This document shows, in pieces, positions 13,634-23,479 of a stretch of 32,424 nucleotides of DNA. The stretch is taken from positions 1-32,424 of the forward strand of contig CACCJO010000009.1 in the NCBI GenBank assembly GCA_902546375.1. Direction: 5' to 3'. The notes beneath the pieces were generated by a model. That model had not been told where the DNA came from and made no database searches. It saw only the letters and a program-made list of their open reading frames with translations. The stretch is from an uncultured Pelagibacteraceae bacterium (GTDB lineage Bacteria; Pseudomonadota; Alphaproteobacteria; Pelagibacterales; Pelagibacteraceae). The position numbers were made by a program, and so were the translations under genes. Within the stretch, counting starts at the first letter, position 1. Each line of letters starts with the position of its first letter.

Positions 13634-15076
13634 ATGGTCTCTAAATTATGGAAGAATTATAATTCAAGTAAAGCTTACGATGGATATTTTACCGAAGATA
13701 ATAAGCTAAGAAAGCATGCTATTATCATTTCTAGTATTCTAGAAAGACATGGAAAGAAAAAGCTCCAAGAAATTGAGAAAAATTGCCAAAGTACGATTAA
13801 TGCACGTGGAATAAATTTTAGAGTTTATGCGGCAAATAATAGAGCTGAAGAAAAGAGATGGCCTTTGGATATTATTCCAAGAATAATTCCAAAGAAACAA
13901 TGGAACAAAGTTTCGAAAGGTTTGAAGCAAAGAGCAAAAGCCTTAAATTTATTTATTGATGATGTTTATAATCAAAAGAAAATTTTTAAAGATAATATAG
14001 TTCCAAAAGATATAATTTATAAATCACCGTACTACGTTAAGGAGTGTGAGGGTTTTTCTCCAAAGTTTAAGGCATGGTCTAATATCTCTGGTATAGACTT
14101 AATTAGAAATAAATCTGGTGATTATTTAGTTCTAGAGGATAATTTAAGAGTTCCATCTGGTGTTTCCTACATGTTGGAAAACAGAATGGTAATGCGCGAT
14201 GTTTTTCCTGAATTATTTACTAGATATAAAGTTTCATCAATCCACCAATACACTAATAAATTATATAATTGTATGATTGAGTGTATTCCAAAAAAAACTT
14301 CTAATCCACATATGGTGCTCTTAACTCCAGGAGTTTATAACTCAGCGTATTTTGAGCATGAATTTTTGGCAGATCAGATGGGTATAGCTTTGGTAGAGGG
14401 TAAAGATCTTTTTGTTGAAAATGATAATGTTTATATGAAAACAGTAAAAGGTCCATTAAGAGTAGACTGCATATATAGAAGACTTGATGACAGTTTCTTG
14501 GATCCAAAAGCTTTTAATAAAGATTCTTTGATTGGTGTCCCTGGTTTATTTAAATGTTGGTTAAAAAAAAATGTTGGTATACTCAATGCTGTTGGAACTG
14601 GGGTTGCTGATGATAAAGTTGTTTATTCTTACGTTAACAAGATGATAACATATTATTTAGGTGAACAGCCAATTTTAGATCAAGTGGAAACTTATTTATG
14701 TCATGACGAAACACATAAGAAATATGTAATAGAAAATATATCAAAACTAGTTGTAAAACCTGCAAATGCTTCTGGGGGTTATGGTATAATGATTGGACCA
14801 AAGGCACCTAAAAAAGAAATCGAGGAGACAATCATCAAGATAAAAAAAAATCCTCGAGAATATATTGCTCAACCATTGGAAATTTTATCTACTGCTCCAA
14901 CAATTACGGAACATGATATTGAGCCACGTCATTTAGATCTAAGACCATTCGTTTTAACAGGAAAATCAAATTATGTGACTTCAGGTGGACTAACAAGAGT
15001 AGCTTTAAGAAAGGGTAGTACTATTGTAAATAGTTCACAAGGTGGTGGATCCAAGGATACTTTAATTGTTGGTTAA
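13634..15076 (+). CDS. Circularly permuted ATP-grasp type 2 ligase (COG2308)
   Basis: A predicted 480-aa ATP-grasp enzyme of the DUF404/DUF407 type, thought to form amide or peptide bonds with ATP. Visible family blocks are AYDGYF near the N-terminus, the LEDNLRVPSGVSYMLENR stretch, VGTGVADDK, KLVVKPANASGGYGI (nucleotide-binding loop), the RPFV strand and a C-terminal NSSQGGGSKDT stretch. I chose the ATG at 13634; the frame is open from a TTG at 13604, but the extra 10 residues are hydrophobic and not typical. It is divergent from the Anbu peptidase gene, its known genomic partner. Iyer, Aravind and colleagues proposed that such clusters make and remove peptide tags. The usual alpha-E partner does not follow; the next gene, 5 bp away, is convergent. 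Confidence 0.85.
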   Translation: MVSKLWKNYNSSKAYDGYFTEDNKLRKHAIIISSILERHGKKKLQEIEKNCQSTINARGINFRVYAANNRAEEKRWPLDIIPRIIPKKQWNKVSKGLKQRAKALNLFIDDVYNQKKIFKDNIVPKDIIYKSPYYVKECEGFSPKFKAWSNISGIDLIRNKSGDYLVLEDNLRVPSGVSYMLENRMVMRDVFPELFTRYKVSSIHQYTNKLYNCMIECIPKKTSNPHMVLLTPGVYNSAYFEHEFLADQMGIALVEGKDLFVENDNVYMKTVKGPLRVDCIYRRLDDSFLDPKAFNKDSLIGVPGLFKCWLKKNVGILNAVGTGVADDKVVYSYVNKMITYYLGEQPILDQVETYLCHDETHKKYVIENISKLVVKPANASGGYGIMIGPKAPKKEIEETIIKIKKNPREYIAQPLEILSTAPTITEHDIEPRHLDLRPFVLTGKSNYVTSGGLTRVALRKGSTIVNSSQGGGSKDTLIVG

Positions 15077-15081
15077 AATAT

Positions 15082-15483
15082 TTATTCAACAAGAGCTTTT
15101 TCTAAATATTTTATATTAAGTTTACAATCTTTGTACCCATGCTTGATTACATTTAGATATCTTTCTGTAGGAAATCTAAATGGCGTTTTTTTTGTCATGG
15201 TGTAAGTCATTACTTTTTTACCCTCATACAAAAAATAATATTTTTTATATAAAATAGGAAAGTCTTCATAAACATCCAGTTTTTTTTCATCACTCTTGGA
15301 AATTTCAAATAAGCCACCCGGTACTATAGAATTTTTTTTTGGTTCAATATCAGCAGCTCTATACTTGCTTCTAAAAGTTAATCTAAAATCCTTAAGATTG
15401 ATCTTTTTAATAAAAGTACTATCTTTACATCTTCTCTTCATTTGAAAATGATGAAGATTACTTCCGTAAGCAAAATAAAGCAT
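15082..15483 (-). CDS. Gamma-glutamylcyclotransferase-like protein
   Basis: This 133-aa protein has the AIG2/GGCT fold. The N-terminal YFAYGSNL (3-10) is the substrate-binding loop, and LDVYEDFP (69-76) carries the conserved catalytic Glu73. Members release 5-oxoproline from gamma-glutamyl amines or peptides, but bacterial substrates are mostly undefined. Its ATG directly follows the stop of the CinA-like gene, with no gap, so both are co-transcribed from the divergent promoter at 16240-16267. Its 3' end faces the ATP-grasp gene at 5 bp. Confidence 0.75.
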   Translation of the reverse strand: MLYFAYGSNLHHFQMKRRCKDSTFIKKINLKDFRLTFRSKYRAADIEPKKNSIVPGGLFEISKSDEKKLDVYEDFPILYKKYYFLYEGKKVMTYTMTKKTPFRFPTERYLNVIKHGYKDCKLNIKYLEKALVE

Positions 15484-16233
15484 TTATCTATCGACAACTT
15501 CTATTTTTTTATCACTAACAAATTTTAATATTTGAGAATTACATTGATCGATTTTAGATTGATTCTCTGAACGAAGTACTATTGAAACTCCAAGTTTGCC
15601 AGCATGGAAAAATGGATAGCTTCCTATCTCAACATCTTGATTTTCCTCTTGTACTTTTGTTAAAGAGTTTGCAATTTCACTTTCTACTGTTTTTAAACTA
15701 ATAGTGTGACTTAAGATAGGGTCACCCCCCACAATCTTATTTTTTAGTCCGCCCAACATTGATTTCATTATTGATGGTACCCCTGGTAAACAAAAAACAT
15801 TTTCTACGCTAAAGCCAGGAGCCCCACTAGTTGGATTAAGAATTAAATCTGCATTTGCTGGCATCCAAATCATTTTTTGTCTTCCTTCATTAAACTCACC
15901 TGGTTGGTAATAAGCTTCTAATATTTTATATCCTTCTTTATGAAGTTCGTATTTAAGGCCAAAAGCTTTTGCTACTGATTGAGCAGTTATGTCATCATGT
16001 GTTGGGCCAATACCACCAGTTGTGAAAACATAATTATTAGATTTCCTCAAAAGGTTTAGTGTCTCTACGATTATATCTTCTTGATCTGGAATTATTCTTA
16101 CTTGATTTACTTTTACACCAATGGAATTTAACCATGTTGCTAATGTGCTCGTGTTAGTGTCTTGAGTTCGACCAGAAAGAATTTCGTTACCGATGATTAA
16201 TATTGCAGCATTTACTTTTGTGTTTTTACTCAT
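15484..16233 (-). CDS. CinA-like molybdopterin-binding domain protein
   Basis: This 249-aa protein corresponds to the N-terminal MoCF-binding (COG1058) half of CinA. It shows AAILIIGNEILSGRTQDTN (9-27) and TTGGIGPTHDDIT (71-83), the MoaB/MogA-like binding loop. A PGVPSIM segment follows near residue 160. The C-terminal NMN deamidase domain of full-length CinA (about 160 aa) is absent. COG1058 proteins are linked to ADP-ribose or FAD pyrophosphatase activity and NAD recycling, but the precise reaction here is unknown. The ATG lies 20 bp from the sfsA start on the other strand. Confidence 0.8.
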   Translation of the reverse strand: MSKNTKVNAAILIIGNEILSGRTQDTNTSTLATWLNSIGVKVNQVRIIPDQEDIIVETLNLLRKSNNYVFTTGGIGPTHDDITAQSVAKAFGLKYELHKEGYKILEAYYQPGEFNEGRQKMIWMPANADLILNPTSGAPGFSVENVFCLPGVPSIMKSMLGGLKNKIVGGDPILSHTISLKTVESEIANSLTKVQEENQDVEIGSYPFFHAGKLGVSIVLRSENQSKIDQCNSQILKFVSDKKIEVVDR

Positions 16234-16247
16234 TTTATATGTATAAT
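16218..16247 (+). promoter_or_regulatory. Candidate promoter for sfsA-map-pur run
   Basis: A perfect TATAAT (16242-16247) follows TTGTGT (16218-16223) by 18 bp. The -10 box ends 6 nt before the sfsA ATG (16254), so the transcript would start at or next to the start codon. It overlaps the minus-strand -10 box TATACA (complement of 16240-16245) of the CinA-like gene by 4 bp. Confidence 0.5.
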
Positions 16248-16267
16248 TCGAATATGGAATTTACCAA
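16240..16267 (-). promoter_or_regulatory. Candidate promoter for the CinA-like/GGCT-like pair
   Basis: On the minus strand TTGGTA (16262-16267, inside the sfsA coding start) and TATACA (16240-16245) are 16 bp apart. The -10 box ends 6 nt before the ATG at 16231-16233, again predicting a leaderless mRNA. It shares bases with the opposite-strand TATAAT, so polymerase can occupy only one direction at a time. Confidence 0.45.
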
Positions 16268-16952
16268 GTCTTTATTAAAAGGTAAATTAATCAAAAGATA
16301 TAAGCGTTTTTTTGTTGATGTAAATCTAAATAAAGAAATTGTCACTGCACATTGTCCAAATACTGGATCTATGAAAGGTTTGCTAGATGAAGGTAATGAA
16401 GTGCATTTATTCAAGCATGATGATCCAAAAAGAAAGTTAAAATATGGTCTAGAAATTATTAAGGCTAAAAAAAACTTTGTTGGAATAAATACTCATAGAG
16501 CAAATAAAATTGTACACCACGGATTAATTAATAACCTCATCAAGGAATTCAAAAATAACGATAAGATTAATTCAGAAGTTTTTTTTAATAAAGAGACTAG
16601 ATTTGATTTTTTAATTGAAAAAAAAGGTCAAAAAAGTTTTCTAGAAGTGAAGAATGTTACTCTTTTCAGAGATAAAAAAACAGCTGAGTTTCCAGATGCT
16701 ATAACAACTAGGGGATCTAAACATTTGCTTACTCTTATTGATGCCATAAAAAAAGGCTATAAGTCTTACTTAATATTTTTAGTACAAATACAAAATATGG
16801 AGTATTTTAAAATAGCAAAGGATATTGATAGTAAGTATTATGAAAATTATTTGATAGCTAAAAAAGCTGGGGTAAATTTTTTGGCTTATAGATGTAATAT
16901 TAGTTCTAAAAAAATTTATATAGATAAAAAAATAAAAATTATTGATGAGTAA
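16254..16952 (+). CDS. sfsA: SfsA family DNA/RNA-nuclease-fold protein
   Basis: This 232-aa protein is of the sugar fermentation stimulation A family. TAHCPNTGSMKGLL (31-44) is the family signature in the OB-like N-terminal domain. RFDFLI and FLEVKNVT (about residues 105-130) carry Asp and Glu-x-Lys of a PD-(D/E)XK-type core, as described for SfsA. The ATG at 16254 was chosen because family members start close to MEFTKSLLKGKL; an in-frame ATG 51 nt upstream overlaps the divergent gene. The biological role is poorly defined in all bacteria. It overlaps map by 8 nt and leads the purine run. Confidence 0.88.
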   Translation: MEFTKSLLKGKLIKRYKRFFVDVNLNKEIVTAHCPNTGSMKGLLDEGNEVHLFKHDDPKRKLKYGLEIIKAKKNFVGINTHRANKIVHHGLINNLIKEFKNNDKINSEVFFNKETRFDFLIEKKGQKSFLEVKNVTLFRDKKTAEFPDAITTRGSKHLLTLIDAIKKGYKSYLIFLVQIQNMEYFKIAKDIDSKYYENYLIAKKAGVNFLAYRCNISSKKIYIDKKIKIIDE

Positions 16953-17718
16953 TTACACTGAAAAATTTGAAAAAATGAGAATAGCTGGAAAGCTAGCTGC
17001 ACAAACTTTAGACATGTTAACAGAAAATATTAAAGAAGGTGTTTCAACAGCTTACATAGATAAGCTTGGCTATGAGTTTATAAGGGATAATGGTGGCCAC
17101 TCTGCCCCACTTTACTATCGTGGTTTTACTAAATCTTTATGTACATCTCTAAATCATGTTGTATGTCATGGTGTCCCCTCTGAGGATAGAGTTTTAGTTG
17201 AAGGAGACGCCCTTAATGTAGATGTAACTGCTATCATTAATGAACATTATGGAGATACAAGTAGAATGTTTTGTATTGGAAAAACCTCAGTAAAATTAAA
17301 TAATCTAATTGATGCAACTTATCAGTCTATGATGAAAGCAATCAGAATCTTAAAACCTGGCATTAAACTTGGAGATATAGGACATGAAATACAATCTTAT
17401 ATTGAAGAGAAAGGATTTTCTGTAGTTAAGGATTTTTGTGGTCATGGGATAGGGACATCATTTCATGAACCACCAAACATTTTACATTATGGAACAAAGA
17501 ATACAGGTATGGAATTAAAACCTGGGATGACATTTACAATAGAACCAATGATTAATGCTGGTAAATTTAATGTAAAAATGCTTAATGATGGGTGGACTGC
17601 AGTTACAAAAGACAAATCTTTATCTGCACAATTTGAGCATACTGTTGGAATTACTGAAAATGGTTATGAAATATTTACAGAATCTGCTAAAGGTTATTCA
17701 AAGCCTCCATACTTATAA
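16945..17718 (+). CDS. map: Type I methionine aminopeptidase
   Basis: This 257-aa metalloprotease removes the N-terminal Met from nascent proteins. The five metal ligands are all present: Asp93 and Asp104 (NVDVTAIINEHYGDTS), His167 (CGHGIG), Glu200 (FTIEPMI) and Glu231 (QFEHTVGIT). His74 in the HVVCHGVP loop also fits. The short N-terminus without a zinc-finger or linker extension is the bacterial type Ia form. The ATG at 16945 overlaps the sfsA stop by 8 nt, and the end is 3 nt from purB. Confidence 0.95.
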   Translation: MSNYTEKFEKMRIAGKLAAQTLDMLTENIKEGVSTAYIDKLGYEFIRDNGGHSAPLYYRGFTKSLCTSLNHVVCHGVPSEDRVLVEGDALNVDVTAIINEHYGDTSRMFCIGKTSVKLNNLIDATYQSMMKAIRILKPGIKLGDIGHEIQSYIEEKGFSVVKDFCGHGIGTSFHEPPNILHYGTKNTGMELKPGMTFTIEPMINAGKFNVKMLNDGWTAVTKDKSLSAQFEHTVGITENGYEIFTESAKGYSKPPYL

Positions 17719-17721
17719 TTA

Positions 17722-19014
17722 ATGATTAAAAGATACTCTCGAAAAGAATTAACAGATATTTGGTCTGAGGAAAATAAATACAAAATATGGTTGGATGTTG
17801 AAATTGCTGCAGCTCAAGCAATGGAAAAACTTGGTCAAATTCCGAAAGGTGTTTCGTCAATAGTTAGGAAAAAAGCTAGAATAAATGTAAAAAGAATTCA
17901 TCAAATTGAAAGTAAAGTTAAACATGATGTAATTGCTTTTTTAACTTCTGTAACTGAAAAAGCAGGAATTAAAGCTAGATACCTCCATCTTGGCATGACT
18001 TCATCTGATGTAGTAGACACAAGTTTTAACATTCAATTGGTTCAGTCAGGAAAAATTATCTTAAAAGACATAGATCTAATTTTAAAAGTATTAAAAAAAC
18101 AAGCTAAAAAATATAAATTTACTCCTTGTATTGGTCGTAGTCATGGAATTCATGCTGAGCCAATAACATTTGGATTAAAATTAGCTTCCTTTTATGAAGA
18201 GTTTAAAAGAAATAGAGAGAGATTAGTTTACGCTATAGATCAAATATCAACTTGTGCAATTTCTGGAGCTGTTGGAACATTTGCAAATGTAAACCCTAAT
18301 GTTGAGAAACATGTTGCAAAAAAACTTGGATTAAAAGTTGAGCCAATCTCTACTCAAATTATCCCTAGAGATCGACATGCATTTTATTTTTCAGTTCTAG
18401 GCATCATTGCAGGAAGTATAGAGAGAGTTGCTATAGAAATTAGACATTTACAAAGATCAGAAGTTTATGAATTACAAGAATACTTTTCTAAAAGTCAAAA
18501 AGGTTCATCTGCAATGCCACATAAAAAAAATCCAATTTTAAGTGAAAACTTAACAGGACTAGCAAGAATGGTAAGAAGTTCTGTTGTTCCAGCGCTTGAA
18601 AATATTGCACTTTGGCATGAAAGAGATATTTCACATTCAAGCGTAGAGAGAAATATTGGTCCTGATGCAAATATTACTCTAGACTTTGCGCTTGTAAGAT
18701 TAGCAAGTGTTTTAGATAATATGATTGTTTATCCAAAAAAAATGCTAGAAAATCTTAATCTTACTAAGGGGCTAATTTTTTCACAAGAAGTGATGCTAGA
18801 ACTAACAAAAACTGGTATCACAAGAGAAAAATCCTATAAGTTAGTTCAAGGATATGCAAAAAAATGCTTTGCTGAAAATTTAGATTTGTTTAATGTTATC
18901 CAGTCTGACAAGTTAATAATGAGTAAAATTTCAATCAAAAAGTTAAAGTCTATCTTTAGTTATTCTAAACATTTTAAAAATGTAAATCTAATTTTTAGGC
19001 GGGTTTTCAAATAA
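17722..19014 (+). CDS. purB: Adenylosuccinate lyase
   Basis: This 430-aa fumarase/aspartase-superfamily enzyme acts twice in purine synthesis: it splits SAICAR to AICAR and adenylosuccinate to AMP, releasing fumarate. The signature loop [10 protein letters not shown] (about 260-270) is intact. The [14 protein letters not shown] stretch (about 93-106) and [12 protein letters not shown] (about 139-150) carry conserved active-site His and Ser/Thr residues. It has normal length for the short bacterial type. Its stop and the purC ATG share bases (TAATG), so the two are translated together. Confidence 0.96.
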   Translation: MIKRYSRKELTDIWSEENKYKIWLDVEIAAAQAMEKLGQIPKGVSSIVRKKARINVKRIHQIESKVKHDVIAFLTSVTEKAGIKARYLHLGMTSSDVVDTSFNIQLVQSGKIILKDIDLILKVLKKQAKKYKFTPCIGRSHGIHAEPITFGLKLASFYEEFKRNRERLVYAIDQISTCAISGAVGTFANVNPNVEKHVAKKLGLKVEPISTQIIPRDRHAFYFSVLGIIAGSIERVAIEIRHLQRSEVYELQEYFSKSQKGSSAMPHKKNPILSENLTGLARMVRSSVVPALENIALWHERDISHSSVERNIGPDANITLDFALVRLASVLDNMIVYPKKMLENLNLTKGLIFSQEVMLELTKTGITREKSYKLVQGYAKKCFAENLDLFNVIQSDKLIMSKISIKKLKSIFSYSKHFKNVNLIFRRVFK

Positions 19015-19799
19015 TGAAAAAAGGTAAAAAACTTTACGAGGGAAAAGCCAAAATAATTTATTCAACCTCAGATAAAAATTTAGTAATCCAATACTTTAAA
19101 GATGATGCTACAGCATTCAATAATGAAAAAAGAACTACTATTGAGGGTAAGGGAGTTTTAAATAATAGAATTTCTGAACATATACTTACAAATTTGTCTC
19201 AAATAGGTATTGAAAATCATTTAGTCAAACGACTAAACATGAGAGAACAATTAATTAAATTTGTAGAAATAATTCCAATTGAATTTGTTATTCGGAATGT
19301 GGCGACAGGATCTTTAACTAAAAGACTTGGAATAGAAGATGGAACCGTACTAAAAGAACCTTTAATTGAATACTGTTTGAAAGATGACAAACTTGGCGAT
19401 CCTTTAATTTCTGAGGATCATATTTACGCATTTGATTGGGCAAATAAAAAAGAAATTGAAAAGATAAAAAAAACTATTTTTAGAATTAATGATTTTATGA
19501 TTGGAATGTTTAGAGGAGTAGGAATAAAATTAATTGATTTTAAATTAGAATTTGGACGAACTAAAATTGATGGACGAAAAGATATAATTTTGGCTGACGA
19601 AATAAGTCCTGATACTTGTAGATTGTGGGATTCTGCAACTGATAAAAAACTTGATAAAGATAGATTTAGAAAAGATTTAGGAGATTTGTTACCAGCTTAT
19701 ACCGAAGTTGCCAAAAGACTTGGAATTCTACATGAGCAATCGAATGTTTCTGCAGTAAATGTAACCAAACTATCTTCAATTAAAAAGAAACGAAAATGA
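19014..19799 (+). CDS. purC: SAICAR synthetase
   Basis: A 261-aa phosphoribosylaminoimidazole-succinocarboxamide synthase joining CAIR and aspartate with [14 protein letters not shown] at the N-terminus is the family start and ATP-lid strand. The VIRNVATGS motif (about 93-101) and [10 protein letters not shown] (about 176-185) with [14 protein letters not shown] are the usual substrate and metal blocks. It lies between purB (1-nt overlap) and purS (4-nt overlap), and its product is the substrate of PurB. Confidence 0.96.
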   Translation: MKKGKKLYEGKAKIIYSTSDKNLVIQYFKDDATAFNNEKRTTIEGKGVLNNRISEHILTNLSQIGIENHLVKRLNMREQLIKFVEIIPIEFVIRNVATGSLTKRLGIEDGTVLKEPLIEYCLKDDKLGDPLISEDHIYAFDWANKKEIEKIKKTIFRINDFMIGMFRGVGIKLIDFKLEFGRTKIDGRKDIILADEISPDTCRLWDSATDKKLDKDRFRKDLGDLLPAYTEVAKRLGILHEQSNVSAVNVTKLSSIKKKRK

Positions 19800-20038
19800 A
19801 AGTTTCTGCAGTAATAACTTTAAAAAAGGATGTTTTAGATCCACAAGGCAAAGTAATCCATGAAACATTAGATGGTATGGGTTTTAATTCTGTGAATGAA
19901 GTAAGACAAGGAAAATATTTTGAAATTGATGTTAAAGAGAATGATCCAAAAAAAGCTAAAGATCTTGTAGAAGATATGTGTAAAAAACTTTTAGCTAATC
20001 TTGTTATTGAAAACTATAAAATTATTGAGACACAATAA
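19796..20038 (+). CDS. purS: FGAM synthase subunit PurS
   Basis: This 80-aa subunit of formylglycinamidine ribonucleotide synthase bridges PurL and PurQ. It has the typical start [18 protein letters not shown] and [17 protein letters not shown], and a ferredoxin-like alpha/beta pattern. Its presence together with a small PurL and separate PurQ defines the three-part alphaproteobacterial and Gram-positive form of the enzyme. It overlaps purC by 4 nt. Confidence 0.93.
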   Translation: MKVSAVITLKKDVLDPQGKVIHETLDGMGFNSVNEVRQGKYFEIDVKENDPKKAKDLVEDMCKKLLANLVIENYKIIETQ

Positions 20039-20041
20039 TTA

Positions 20042-20725
20042 ATGAAATCATCGGTTATAACCTTCCCTGGTTCAAATTGTGATCGAGATATGGATGTGGC
20101 TCTCACAAAATTTGGATTCAAAAATAAAATGGTTTGGCATAATGATCAAGAATTGCCCAAAAGTGATTTGATTGTTTTGCCTGGTGGTTTTTCTTACGGT
20201 GATTATTTGCGTTGTGGCAGTATGGCCTCAAAGTCAAAAATTATGCATTCAGTAATTAATTTTGCAAAATCAGGTGGATTGGTAATGGGAATTTGTAATG
20301 GTTTTCAAATTTTGGTTGAGTCTGGTTTGGTACCAGGAGTATTATTAAGAAATAAATATCTTCAGTTTATCTGTAAAAATATCCATGTAAAAGTTGACAA
20401 CAAAGAGAACACATTTTTTAAAAATCTAGATAAAAAAGTTTTGGAGTTTCACATAGCTCATAATGAGGGTAACTATTTTTGTACTAACGATCAACTTAAA
20501 GAAATTGAAGATAATAATCAAATAGCAATTTATTATTGTGATCAAAATGGCAATACGAATGATCAAATAAATCCTAATGGTTCAATAAAAAATATTGCAG
20601 GTATTTTAAACAAAGAAAAAAATGTTTTAGGAATGATGCCTCATCCTGAGAGAATGATAGATCAAAGTTTATCTGGGGAAGATGGATCCATCTTTTTTAA
20701 AAATCTTTTAAATAATATTAAATAA
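20042..20725 (+). CDS. purQ: FGAM synthase glutaminase subunit PurQ
   Basis: A 227-aa class I glutamine amidotransferase that frees ammonia from glutamine for PurL. Nucleophile Cys85 lies in MGICNGFQ, with His201 and Glu203 in MMPHPERM completing the triad. [14 protein letters not shown] is the oxyanion-side loop of the family. It has normal length. It follows purS by 3 nt, and its last base is shared with the purL ATG. Confidence 0.96.
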   Translation: MKSSVITFPGSNCDRDMDVALTKFGFKNKMVWHNDQELPKSDLIVLPGGFSYGDYLRCGSMASKSKIMHSVINFAKSGGLVMGICNGFQILVESGLVPGVLLRNKYLQFICKNIHVKVDNKENTFFKNLDKKVLEFHIAHNEGNYFCTNDQLKEIEDNNQIAIYYCDQNGNTNDQINPNGSIKNIAGILNKEKNVLGMMPHPERMIDQSLSGEDGSIFFKNLLNNIK

Positions 20726-22914
20726 TGTTGGTTAACGAAAAAATTGCAATTGAACATGGTTTAAAATCAGATGAGTATAAAAAGATTTGTAAATTATTAA
20801 AAAGAACACCTAATATTACTGAATTAGGTATATTTTCTGCAATGTGGAATGAACATTGTTCCTATAAATCTTCACGAATTCATTTAAAAAAATTACATAC
20901 TAAAGGAAAAAAAGTAATTCAAGGGCCAGGTGAAAATGCTGGCGTTATTGATATTGAAGACGGAGATGCAATAGTTTTTAAAATCGAGAGTCATAATCAC
21001 CCATCGTTTATTGAGCCTTACCAAGGAGCAGCAACAGGAGTTGGTGGAATTATGCGAGATGTTTTTACCATGGGTGCAAGACCCATTGCTAACTTAAATT
21101 CAATACATTTTGGTTCAACTCAAAATAAAAAAACAAAAAATTTATTAAGAGGTGTTGTTCATGGAATTGGTGGTTATGGAAACTGTATGGGAGTACCTAC
21201 CATAGCAGGACAAACATCTTTTGATCGATCATATAATGGAAATATCTTGGTGAATGCGATGACTTTAGGATTAGTTAAAAAAGATAAGATATTTTACTCT
21301 AAAGCAGCTGGTTTAAATAAACCAGTTATATATGTTGGATCAAAAACCGGTAGAGATGGAATTCATGGGGCAAGTATGGCCTCTGCAAGTTTTGATGAAA
21401 AAATTGAGGAAAAAAAACCAACTGTGCAAGTTGGAGATCCTTTTACTGAAAAACTTTTATTAGAAGCATGCCTAGAGTTAATGTCAGGAGACTCAATTAT
21501 TGCAATTCAAGATATGGGAGCTGCAGGACTAACCTCTTCAAGTATTGAAATGGCATCGAAGGGAAATTTAGGTATTGAAATTAACTTAAACAAAGTTCCA
21601 TGTAGAGAAACCAAAATGACACCTTATGAAATTATGTTATCAGAAAGCCAGGAACGAATGCTTATAGTTCTTGAGAGTGGCAAAGAGGAAATAGCCAAAA
21701 AAATATTTGATAAATGGAATTTAGACTTCGCTGTAATTGGAAAAACAACCAACACAAAGAATATTGAATTGTTTTTTGATAACAAACAAGTAGCTAATAT
21801 TCCAGTGAATACATTGGTTGAAAACTCACCGATGTATGATCGAAAATGGAAAAAATCAAAATTACCAAAAAAAAATAAAATAGATAAAACAATATTTAAA
21901 AGTCTAAAAATCAAAGATACGTTAAAAAAAATCTTATCCAGCCCAAATGTTTGTAGCAAAGAATGGATTTGGCAACAATATGATCACACCGTAATGGGTG
22001 ATACTATACAAAAACCTGGTGGAGACTCTGGTGTAGTAAGAGTTCATAAAACAGATAAAGCTATAGCTGCTACAGTTGACTCATCTGCAACTTATTGTTG
22101 GGCACATCCACTCACAGGAGGTAAGCAAGTCGTTTGTGAAACTTGGAGAAATTTAATCTCAGTAGGTGCTAAGCCTATAGCAGTTACGAATTGTTTAAAT
22201 TTTGGAAGTCCAGAGAAAGAAGAAAATATGGGTGAGTTTGTAGAATGTGTTCAAGGTATCAGTGAAGCATGTAAGTATTTAGATTATCCTGTTGTTTCAG
22301 GAAATGTATCTTTTTACAACGAAACTAAAGACATCGGAATTAAACCAACTCCTACGATAGGAGGTGTGGGTTTGATTAAAGATTACAAAAAAATGATCAC
22401 AATGGATTTTAAAGAAATTGACAATATCGTATTAGTGATTGGTAAAACAGAGGGTCATATAGATCAAAGTTTATTATCAAGAATAATATTAAATGAAAAT
22501 AATGGACCCCCACCTGAGGTAAATTTATTTAATGAAAAAAATAATGGTCTGACTCTTCTTAATTTAATAGAGAAAAATTTCATAAAAAGTGCCCATGATG
22601 TATCTCTCGGTGGAATAATCATAGCGATAAGCAAAATGTGTATAAAAGGAAATAAAGGTATACAAATTAAAAAACCAAAATTTTTGATTAATGAAATTGA
22701 ATACTTTTTTGCTGAAGATCAAGGAAGATATTTGATTGAAATAAATCCAAAAGATTTAAAAGAAGTCTCTAAAATTTTAGATAAAAATTCAGTACATTAT
22801 GATGAGATAGGTAAAATCATCGATAAAGAGATGATAATTGATCAAAAGACGAAACTAACAATTGACGAATTAAAATCATATAATACTAATTGGCTTAAGA
22901 GTTACATGGTTTGA
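20725..22914 (+). CDS. purL: FGAM synthase large subunit PurL (small type)
   Basis: This 729-aa synthetase subunit converts FGAR to FGAM using ATP and ammonia from PurQ. It is the short PurL, lacking the N-terminal PurS-like and C-terminal glutaminase domains of the roughly 1,300-aa enterobacterial enzyme. Family blocks visible include [11 protein letters not shown] (about 40-50), [20 protein letters not shown] (about 88-107), [11 protein letters not shown] and the second AIRS-like half with SAHDVSLGG. It overlaps purQ by 1 nt and is 2 nt from the next start. No truncation is apparent. Confidence 0.97.
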   Translation: MLVNEKIAIEHGLKSDEYKKICKLLKRTPNITELGIFSAMWNEHCSYKSSRIHLKKLHTKGKKVIQGPGENAGVIDIEDGDAIVFKIESHNHPSFIEPYQGAATGVGGIMRDVFTMGARPIANLNSIHFGSTQNKKTKNLLRGVVHGIGGYGNCMGVPTIAGQTSFDRSYNGNILVNAMTLGLVKKDKIFYSKAAGLNKPVIYVGSKTGRDGIHGASMASASFDEKIEEKKPTVQVGDPFTEKLLLEACLELMSGDSIIAIQDMGAAGLTSSSIEMASKGNLGIEINLNKVPCRETKMTPYEIMLSESQERMLIVLESGKEEIAKKIFDKWNLDFAVIGKTTNTKNIELFFDNKQVANIPVNTLVENSPMYDRKWKKSKLPKKNKIDKTIFKSLKIKDTLKKILSSPNVCSKEWIWQQYDHTVMGDTIQKPGGDSGVVRVHKTDKAIAATVDSSATYCWAHPLTGGKQVVCETWRNLISVGAKPIAVTNCLNFGSPEKEENMGEFVECVQGISEACKYLDYPVVSGNVSFYNETKDIGIKPTPTIGGVGLIKDYKKMITMDFKEIDNIVLVIGKTEGHIDQSLLSRIILNENNGPPPEVNLFNEKNNGLTLLNLIEKNFIKSAHDVSLGGIIIAISKMCIKGNKGIQIKKPKFLINEIEYFFAEDQGRYLIEINPKDLKEVSKILDKNSVHYDEIGKIIDKEMIIDQKTKLTIDELKSYNTNWLKSYMV

Positions 22915-22916
22915 TT

Positions 22917-23147
22917 ATGGCAATGGATTTAAAAGAGATTGAGAAATTTATTAAAGAAGCAATGCCAGATGCTTCAATTGAAATACAAGATTTAGCTGGA
23001 GATGGTAATCATTATTCTGCTACTGTAACATCGTCTCAATTCGCTGGAAAAAGTAAAATTGAACAACACAAAATGGTTTATAATTCATTAAAAGGCAGAA
23101 TGGGGAATGAATTACATGCCTTAGCTATTAAAACAAAGGAACAATAA
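22917..23147 (+). CDS. BolA/IbaG family protein
   Basis: This 76-aa protein has the BolA fold and probably binds a [2Fe-2S] cluster together with the monothiol glutaredoxin encoded next. Core residues are the GDGNHYSATV strand with its conserved His, and the HKMVYNSLKGRMGNELHAL helix with the conserved C-terminal His. I chose the ATG at 22917; the ATG at 22923 is equally possible, while the TTG at 22911 overlaps purL. Stop and grxD start overlap by one base. Confidence 0.9.
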   Translation: MAMDLKEIEKFIKEAMPDASIEIQDLAGDGNHYSATVTSSQFAGKSKIEQHKMVYNSLKGRMGNELHALAIKTKEQ

Positions 23148-23479
23148 TGGATGATAAAACAAAAAATATAATTCAAAATCATATCGACACTAACGATGTA
23201 TGTTTATTCATGAAGGGAACTCCAGATGCTCCACAGTGTGGATTCTCAATGGCAGTTTCAAACATGCTAAAAATTTTAGAGGTAAATTTTAAAAGTGTAA
23301 ATGTTCTTGAAGACCAATCAATAAGAGAGGGAATTAAAATTTTTAGTGATTGGCCTACTATTCCTCAACTTTACGTAAAAAAAGAATTTGTTGGTGGGTG
23401 TGATATTGTAAAAGAAATGTACGAAAGTGGTGAATTAAAAAAAGTTTTTGAGGAAAAAAACATAAAATTTAAAAACTAA
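23147..23479 (+). CDS. grxD: Monothiol glutaredoxin, Grx4 type
   Basis: This 110-aa CGFS-type glutaredoxin acts in iron-sulfur cluster transfer. The motif is C31-G-F-S34 inside FMKGTPDAPQCGFS. The WPTIPQLYVK strand with its cis-Pro and the GGCDIVKEMY segment form the glutathione site. The BolA neighbour upstream is the standard partner, and fusion of such pairs in other genomes supports joint action. Its stop overlaps the convergent methyltransferase stop by 4 nt. Confidence 0.95.
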   Translation: MDDKTKNIIQNHIDTNDVCLFMKGTPDAPQCGFSMAVSNMLKILEVNFKSVNVLEDQSIREGIKIFSDWPTIPQLYVKKEFVGGCDIVKEMYESGELKKVFEEKNIKFKN

